A stretch of 11,137 bases of DNA, taken from positions 1 to 11,137 of the forward strand of contig CAYPZL010000181.1 of assembly GCA_964415045.1 (NCBI GenBank). The letters run 5' to 3'. Positions within the stretch are counted from its first letter, which is position 1; the number at the start of each line of letters is the position of its first letter. The notes beneath the pieces were generated by a model that did no database searches, was not told where the DNA came from, and worked only from the letters and a program-made list of their open reading frames with translations. The DNA is from CAYPZL01 sp964415045 (GTDB lineage: Bacteria > Planctomycetota > Phycisphaerae > Sedimentisphaerales > Anaerobacaceae). Of this stretch, positions 7,201 through 11,137 are shown piece by piece. The position numbers and the translations under genes were made by a program.

Positions 7201-7416
7201 GTTGAGCTCCTTCTCGATCTTCATCGTCACGGAGGTCTCGATGTCTTCCGGAGAGACCCCCTCATAAAGCGTGCTGACAAGGATGTAGGGGATGGGAATA
7301 TCCGGGGCCGCCTCGCGGGGCAGCGACATGTAGCTGTACCCCCCCACCAGGATAATGAGAAGTCCCAGGACGGCGACCGTCGTTCGATTTCGGATGGCAA
7401 CGTCGGTCAGAAGCAT
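4282..7416 (-). CDS. RND efflux transporter permease (HAE/AcrB-type)
   Basis: This 1,044-residue inner-membrane pump has the usual length for an RND permease (about 1,020-1,050). TM1 lies at about 13-33, a large periplasmic domain at about 35-330, a TM2-6 block at about 330-470, TM7 at about 515-533, a second periplasmic domain at about 540-850, and TM8-12 at about 850-1020. It should exchange protons for export of hydrophobic or amphiphilic compounds, working with the adaptor encoded 4 nt upstream and an outer-membrane channel not in this window. TM4 holds L-V-D-N-A-I-V-I-V-E-N (D397-N398) and TM10 holds V-V-V-N-N-A-I-V-L-L (N917-N918). In AcrB numbering, D407 is kept, while D408 and K940 are both Asn. 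I believe this D-N / N-N pattern marks a common uncharacterised HAE subfamily, so it is not evidence of a dead pump. The ATG lies just after the adaptor stop, with a purine-rich GGAGAAGAAG upstream inside the adaptor's last codons. Substrate cannot be read from the sequence. Confidence 0.96.
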   Translation of the reverse strand: MLLTDVAIRNRTTVAVLGLLIILVGGYSYMSLPREAAPDIPIPYILVSTLYEGVSPEDIETSVTMKIEKELNGIRGVEEITSSSAEGMSMISVEFTPDVPSEVALQRVRDRVDLAKGELPREAEEPVIKEINFAELPIMLISISGDVSPVQLKEIADDVQDALEAVPGVLKVEMAGDLEPEIRLEFDPDRIAEYSLTIPEILALIPSENVNISAGGLETEGTKFNVRVPAEFVTPAEVDHLLLTVRAGKPIYLADVATVRYTFKDRTTYSRLDGLDNVTLSVSKRVGANAVRVSDIVKAVIDEAQKRVPGVVKFDITYDMSEMVRDMVADLENNIASALILVTGVLLLFLGWRPSTIVALIIPLSMLITFFLVQALDYTLNMVVLFSLVLVLGMLVDNAIVIVENIYRHLQLGYARTEAAILGAREVAWPVITSTFTTVCAFFPMIFWPGIMGDFMKYLPITLTLGLLASLFVGLIFNPVICSVWAGTRHSPRRKRHWFLDGYRRVLQLGLQNPGLVLFLALGLLFGVATVYGKIGPGTEFFPETDPERAVVDIRAPQGTNIHETDRIARLVEQRLEPYSPWLEHVITNVGSAGGTMNLTASVGGSHMANVTLVFYDFAERERPSREIIAEVREALADISGAEIKVESEEGGPPTGAPVTVRIIGEDFQTLEQLSAEAQRLIAAVPNVVNLRSDHEGTRPELAFTVDRRVAMLLGVNTATVGNFLKMAIYGSKVGTYRRYNDEYDITVRLPLADRVNVDDLYRLRIPNNAGHAVPLSSLGEFKYQGGFGTINRVDQKRVITLTADAEGRLGTEVLADVQAQLSKLDVPLGCEIRYAGEKEEQDKAQAFLSKAFVIAILMVTMVLVIQFNSLLIPLIIMTTVILSLIGALIGLLICDLPFGIIMSGIGVISLAGVVVNNAIVLLAYTRQLQRRGMDLVTAATEAGVTRLRPVLLTATTTIIGLIPMAVGVSFDIHTFSWATRSESTQWWRNMAVVVIFGLGFATILTLVVVPSLYVMLNRMAARLGCRGVPVEQPTQGPVPAAGA

Positions 7417-7420
7417 GAGG

Positions 7421-8533
7421 CTACTTCTTCTCCGATACGACAGTAACGGTCTGGCCCGGCGCGACGAAGCGGTGGCCCGCCACGATCAGCTTCTCGCCCG
7501 GCTTCAGGCCCTCTTTGACCCGGACGCGATCACCCTGGATGATGTCCAGTTCCACCTCGCGCCGTTGCGCCTCGCTGGAATTGACGACAAAGACCGCGTG
7601 CCCCTGCTCCATCGGGATCACGGCCAGCAGCGGGATCAGGATCGCGTTGTGCAGAATTCGACGCGTCAGGCGCACCCGCACGATCTGGCCGCTGCGCAAC
7701 AGGCCCTCGTCGTTGGCCACGCTCACTTCCATCTTCGTGGACCGCGTCTGCGGATCGGCCAGCTCGTTGATAAAGGTAATCGTCCCTGTCCGCGAGATCT
7801 CCTCGCCGCGGACGTTTGCAAAGACCTCCGCCGGGCGGCCGACCTCAAAGAAGGCAACGTCGCGTTCGGGAACGTCCACCACCACCTTGACAGGATTCGT
7901 CTCGACCAGCTCGGCCACCGGCATCCCCGGCTGCACGTATTCCCCTTCCTCCACGGGCAGATCATTGAGCACGCCGGAAATGGGCGCGAGAATACGGGTA
8001 CGCTCCAACCGGGCCCGGACTTCGGCAAGCTGCGCCTTGCTGGCGGCCAGACTTGCGGTTGCGTCGTCCAGGTCACTACGGCTGGTGGCTTCCATGTCGA
8101 CCAGTTCCGCCATCCGCTTGTACTCAATCTCGTCCCGGTCGTACTGGGCCTGGGCCCTCTCGACCTGCGGGCGGATCAGATCAGCGTTGAGCTCGATCAA
8201 CAGCGAGCCGGCGGCCACCTGGCGGCCTTCGGCCGAGAGAATTCGCTCGATACGACCGGCCACTTCCGCCGAGATCGTAACGACGCGGTTGGGCTCGACC
8301 ACCGCCGGCAGATCAAACGCATCGGCAAGCTCCGGCTCGGCGACAACGGTCTCGACGGTCACATTCACCGGCGGCGCTTCGGTCGGGGCGGGCTCATCCT
8401 TGTCCGCCGGCATCATGATCAGGCCCGCCAACAGACCGACGGCGATCAGTACAATGACCGCCTTAACGGCAAAGCGGAACAGCCGGCCGCTTTTGCGCTC
8501 AATCTCTGCACTTTTTGGTGATACTTCTCCCAT
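7421..8533 (-). CDS. RND efflux periplasmic adaptor (membrane fusion protein, HlyD/AcrA-like)
   Basis: This is a 370-residue adaptor linking the permease to an outer-membrane channel. A short cytoplasmic N-terminus (1-18) leads to one transmembrane anchor at about 19-41; there is no lipobox, so it is anchored by this helix. Next come the first half of the barrel-sandwich (lipoyl-like) domain at about 83-113, an alpha-helical coiled-coil hairpin at about 115-180, the second lipoyl half with A-P-I-S-G-V at about 183-208, a beta-barrel domain at about 212-290, and a membrane-proximal domain at about 293-367. The order and size fit the family. The ATG at 8531-8533 is chosen because it opens directly into the anchor; the open frame continues upstream to 8773, but that stretch has no adaptor-like sequence and overlaps the candidate promoter. 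No strong Shine-Dalgarno precedes this ATG. The stop is 4 nt from the permease start, indicating translational coupling. Confidence 0.95.
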   Translation of the reverse strand: MGEVSPKSAEIERKSGRLFRFAVKAVIVLIAVGLLAGLIMMPADKDEPAPTEAPPVNVTVETVVAEPELADAFDLPAVVEPNRVVTISAEVAGRIERILSAEGRQVAAGSLLIELNADLIRPQVERAQAQYDRDEIEYKRMAELVDMEATSRSDLDDATASLAASKAQLAEVRARLERTRILAPISGVLNDLPVEEGEYVQPGMPVAELVETNPVKVVVDVPERDVAFFEVGRPAEVFANVRGEEISRTGTITFINELADPQTRSTKMEVSVANDEGLLRSGQIVRVRLTRRILHNAILIPLLAVIPMEQGHAVFVVNSSEAQRREVELDIIQGDRVRVKEGLKPGEKLIVAGHRFVAPGQTVTVVSEKK

Positions 8534-8589
8534 GTCTTTGGCCCGTGCAAAAGACCCTCTCTCACACAAATAACCATCCCATTCGGCAT

Positions 8590-8618
8590 ATTCTACCCTC
8601 TTCAACGGGAAAACACAA
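8590..8618 (-). promoter_or_regulatory. Candidate sigma70-type promoter of the efflux operon
   Basis: On the minus strand, TTGTGT (8613-8618) and TAGAAT (8590-8595, 5 of 6 to consensus) are separated by 17 nt. This would start transcription near 8583 and give a leader of about 50 nt before the adaptor ATG. The -35 box matches only 3 of 6. Sigma preferences in this lineage are assumed, not shown. Confidence 0.4.
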
Positions 8619-8716
8619 GCGATTTGCACGCTCCGTGGGACACCTCCGGGCGAATCCGCCGGCCCATTTCCGGCCCGAGCGCAGGCCGATTGCACCCCAC
8701 CCGAATCGATCCGACC

Positions 8717-8745
8717 TTGCTTTGATGCGATCCTGACGGTATTCT
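8717..8745 (+). promoter_or_regulatory. Weak candidate promoter of the beta-helix gene
   Basis: TTGCTT (8717-8722) and TATTCT (8740-8745) are spaced 17 nt apart, matching the sigma70 consensus at 3 of 6 and 4 of 6. It lies about 50 nt upstream of the start codon in the divergent intergenic region. No operator palindrome was found between this and the opposing promoter. Confidence 0.25.
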
Positions 8746-8782
8746 GCAGCCGCGTGGACGCGTTATCAATCATCTGACAATT

Positions 8783-8786
8783 GAGG
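8783..8786 (+). promoter_or_regulatory. Shine-Dalgarno of the beta-helix protein
   Basis: GAGG lies 7 nt before the ATG at 8794 and agrees with the signal-peptide start. Confidence 0.6.
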
Positions 8787-8793
8787 TTTTGCC

Positions 8794-10992
8794 ATGCTTG
8801 GAGTTTTGATCGTCTCGTTGGGCATTTGTGCCGCGACTACACCGGCACCGTCGGTTGTAACGGTCGCCGGTGATGACGTCGTTATCACCGAATCCTGCAC
8901 CATCGCCATCGCGCCGGAAACGGTCATCGAAGACAGGGACGGCGACGGTGTGATTCACATCGGCGCCTCGAATATTGAAGTTACCTTTGCCAGGGGCTCG
9001 GTGCTGCGCGGTTCGGCTGAGGATACCCGGCCCGACGAATACCGCGGCTTCGGCATCCGCCTCCACGGGCACGCGAACGTCACCATACGCCGGGCGCGCA
9101 TCAGCGGGTTCTGGTGCGGCCTGTGGGCCACGAAGGCCGACGGCCTCACGCTGGAAGCGATCGACGCCTCCGACAACCGCCGGGCGCATCTCAAATCCAC
9201 ACCCGTCGCCGAAGACAGCAGCGACTGGCTCTTCCCCCACAACAACGACGCCAACGAATGGCTGAACCAGTACGGCGCGGCGATCTGGGTGGAAGACTCG
9301 AACCGTATCACGGTGCGGGACTGCACCGTGCGCCACGGGCAGAACGCGCTGTGCCTGAAGCGCGTGAACGACTCGAAGATCTACGACAACGATTTCTCGT
9401 TCAACTCGGGCTGGGGCATCGCGCTGTGGCGGTCCTGCCGCAACGTCATCAGCCGCAATGCCTGCGACTTCTGCGTGCGGGGCTACAGCCACGGCGTCTA
9501 CAACCGCGGGCAGGATTCGGCCGGCATCCTCATGTTCGAGCAAAACAACGAAAACGTCTTCGCCGAAAACTCCGCCACGCACGGGGGCGATTGCTTCTTT
9601 GGCTTCGCCGGACGCGAAGCGCTGGGCGAGGCGGGAACCCATCCCGCCGCTTGGTACAAGCGGCGCGGCAACAGCGGAAATCTGCTGATCAACAACGATT
9701 TCTCCTACGCCCCCGCCCACGGCATCGAGATGACCTTCTCGTTCGGCAACGTCTTCTACGGCAATCGCCTGGTCGAAAACGCCATCTGCGGCGTTTGGGG
9801 GGGCTATTCGCAGGATACGCTGATTGCGAGAAACCACTTCGAGGGCAACGGCGAGATGGCCTACGGGCTGGAACGCGGCGGCATCAACATTGAGCACGGC
9901 AAGGACAACCGGATCGTCGGCAACACCTTCGAGCGAAACAAGTGCGGCGTGCATCTCTGGTGGGACGAGGAAGGCGATTTTGCCACCAAGCCCTGGGGCC
10001 GGGCCAACGGAACCGAATCGAAGAACAACCTGATCGCGGATAATACGTTCGCCGGTGATGACCTGGTGTTTCATTTTCGCGGGCCGAGTGACGTCACGCT
10101 GGGGTCGAACGTTCTGCGGAACGTGAAAAAGAAAACTGAAAAGGACGCCGAAGCTGTCGTAAATGAGAAGCCCAATCTGACAGAGGCGATGGAGAAGCCC
10201 AGTTACACTGCCTACGGCCGGACACGTCCGGTCGGCGCGCGAAAGCACCTGCGCGGCCGACAGAACATCATCATGACCGAGTGGGGACCGTGGGACCACG
10301 AATCGCCCCTGGTGCGACCGGTGCAAGACAGCGGTGACTCCGTGACATACGATCTGCACAAAATGCCCGCCGACCCTGTAGTCACGGTCGCAGCCGAGGG
10401 CGTGAAAGGGCATTTCTCCGCGCCGCAAGCCCCCGGCCAGGCCCCAACGTATACGGTCTCCGCCGCCAGGCCCGGCGTGTATCCGTACCGGATGCGGGTC
10501 AAGGCGGGCTCGTTCGACCAGGAGTTCCCCGGCACGCTGATTTCGGCTACGTGGGACGTAACGTTCTTCAAGTGGACCGAGGAGGTGGACCCGCGCGAGC
10601 GCCTGGACGCCTGGCGCAAGCTCGCCCGGGGCGAAACCGCAGTCACTGCCGAAGTGAAACAGTTGCGCTTCCAGTACGGCGGGAGCGGTCCCAGCGACCA
10701 GCGGATCTCCGAGGCGGTCACGACCGCCAGGCTGGGCGGCGACCACTTCGGCATGATCGCCAGGACGCGCCTGCCCCTGCCCGCCGGCCGGTGGGAATTC
10801 GCCACCCTCAGCGACGACGGAATCCGCGTTGCCGCCGACGGCCAAAACGTGGTCGAAAACTGGACCTGGCACGGCCCCACGCGCAACACGGGCACCTTCA
10901 CGCTCACCAACGACAAAACAGTGGAAATCACCGTAGAGCACTTCGAAATCGACGGCTACGCCGCCCTCGAACTCGCCCTTTCCGCCAAGTAA
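8794..10992 (+). CDS. Secreted right-handed beta-helix protein with C-terminal PA14-like domain
   Basis: This is a 732-residue exported protein. The N-terminus (about 1-18) is a short hydrophobic signal peptide without a lipobox. Residues about 50-443 show recurring turns of the N-x-I-x-x-N-x-F-x-x-N kind (for example N-R-I-V-G-N-T-F and N-L-I-A-D-N-T-F), the pattern of NosD-type parallel beta-helices, which often bind or cut polysaccharide. A Lys/Glu-rich linker leads to M-T-E-W-G-P-W-D-H-E at 494-503. A beta-rich stretch of Ig-like look covers about 512-585. Residues about 586-732 resemble a PA14 domain, with S-D-D-G-I-R-V-A-A-D-G-Q at about 672-683 and a following V-V-E-N-W-T-W-H-G-P. PA14 domains usually bind carbohydrate. 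I cannot point to a catalytic residue set, so enzyme activity is not claimed. GAGG lies 7 nt upstream of the ATG. It is divergent from the efflux operon, with no evident functional link. Confidence 0.88.
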   Translation: MLGVLIVSLGICAATTPAPSVVTVAGDDVVITESCTIAIAPETVIEDRDGDGVIHIGASNIEVTFARGSVLRGSAEDTRPDEYRGFGIRLHGHANVTIRRARISGFWCGLWATKADGLTLEAIDASDNRRAHLKSTPVAEDSSDWLFPHNNDANEWLNQYGAAIWVEDSNRITVRDCTVRHGQNALCLKRVNDSKIYDNDFSFNSGWGIALWRSCRNVISRNACDFCVRGYSHGVYNRGQDSAGILMFEQNNENVFAENSATHGGDCFFGFAGREALGEAGTHPAAWYKRRGNSGNLLINNDFSYAPAHGIEMTFSFGNVFYGNRLVENAICGVWGGYSQDTLIARNHFEGNGEMAYGLERGGINIEHGKDNRIVGNTFERNKCGVHLWWDEEGDFATKPWGRANGTESKNNLIADNTFAGDDLVFHFRGPSDVTLGSNVLRNVKKKTEKDAEAVVNEKPNLTEAMEKPSYTAYGRTRPVGARKHLRGRQNIIMTEWGPWDHESPLVRPVQDSGDSVTYDLHKMPADPVVTVAAEGVKGHFSAPQAPGQAPTYTVSAARPGVYPYRMRVKAGSFDQEFPGTLISATWDVTFFKWTEEVDPRERLDAWRKLARGETAVTAEVKQLRFQYGGSGPSDQRISEAVTTARLGGDHFGMIARTRLPLPAGRWEFATLSDDGIRVAADGQNVVENWTWHGPTRNTGTFTLTNDKTVEITVEHFEIDGYAALELALSAK

Positions 10993-11137
10993 CAGTGCAC
11001 GGTTGACGGGGGTGGGGGGATCAGGTAAGGATGGAGCGGAAGGGGTTGGTTTTCGTATTGAATTATATAGGTTTTGAGTAAGGAACTGAACTTTTGCAAA
11101 ATGGAGATTAGGCTTACTTTAGGGAGGAAAAATCTCC
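10993..11137. other. Gene-free AT-rich right edge with a terminal inverted repeat
   Basis: After the beta-helix stop there is a G-run (about 11009-11020), then DNA clearly richer in A and T than the rest of the window. GGAGATT (11103-11109) and AATCTCC (11131-11137) form a 7-bp inverted repeat with a 21-nt gap, ending exactly at the window edge. A purine-rich AGGGAGG (11121-11127) lies inside, but no start codon follows before the edge. No terminator with a T-run is seen for the beta-helix gene. Confidence 0.35.

Noticed and set aside
8534..8773. Upstream extension of the adaptor by 80 codons
   Set aside because: It has no adaptor or signal features, overlaps the best candidate promoter, and the ATG at 8531-8533 leads directly into the membrane anchor.
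8770..10941. 723-codon open frame on the minus strand across the beta-helix gene
   Set aside because: It covers nearly the whole beta-helix gene antisense, lacks any domain or start signal, and is explained by the GC-rich codon structure of the sense gene, which has a signal peptide and clear repeats.
11003..11034. Promoter reading TTGACG with a 17-nt spacer after the beta-helix gene
   Set aside because: The -10 position (TAAGGA) matches consensus poorly, the spacer is a G-run, and no gene start follows within the window.

Overview
The window reads as chromosomal DNA of a GC-rich, diderm (Gram-negative-type) bacterium. It holds a tripartite-type RND efflux pair (inner-membrane permease plus periplasmic adaptor), an ankyrin protein with a lipoprotein signal, and a secreted beta-helix protein with a PA14-like end. 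That last architecture and the overall style suggest Planctomycetota (Phycisphaerae-like), but this is inference from protein style, not from a marker gene. No rRNA, tRNA, CRISPR array, transposase, integrase or phage gene was seen.

Layout. From 1 to 193 there is no gene, but a 37-nt hairpin element sits at 86-122. Two ankyrin-repeat reading frames lie on the minus strand: 194-2641 (23 repeats, no credible start or ribosome site) and 2705-3334 (lipoprotein signal plus 5 repeats). They share a reading frame and are separated by a short stretch with four in-frame stops. Next on the minus strand is a membrane methyltransferase of the isoprenylcysteine carboxyl methyltransferase (ICMT)/PEMT-like type (3453-4184). 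A second, inverted copy of the hairpin element lies at 4213-4249, followed by the RND permease (4282-7416) and its adaptor (7421-8533). A 260-bp divergent intergenic region (8534-8793) carries candidate promoters for both sides. The only plus-strand gene, 8794-10992, encodes the secreted beta-helix protein. From 10993 to 11137 the DNA turns AT-rich and holds no visible gene.

How the genes work together. Adaptor and permease are separated by 4 nt and are clearly one transcription unit. The methyltransferase follows 97 nt downstream with its own good Shine-Dalgarno and may be cotranscribed; a candidate terminator lies just after it. No outer-membrane channel (TolC-like) gene is present, so the pump must borrow one from elsewhere. 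The ankyrin lipoprotein has its own candidate promoter and ribosome site.

Two observations stand out. First, the two ankyrin frames look like one gene, about 1,000 codons and 28 repeats, interrupted by a 138-bp insertion bounded by an 8/9-matching direct repeat; removing it restores one frame exactly. Second, the two copies of the 37-nt element keep a 7-bp stem by a compensatory base-pair change, and they face each other around the ankyrin/methyltransferase block.
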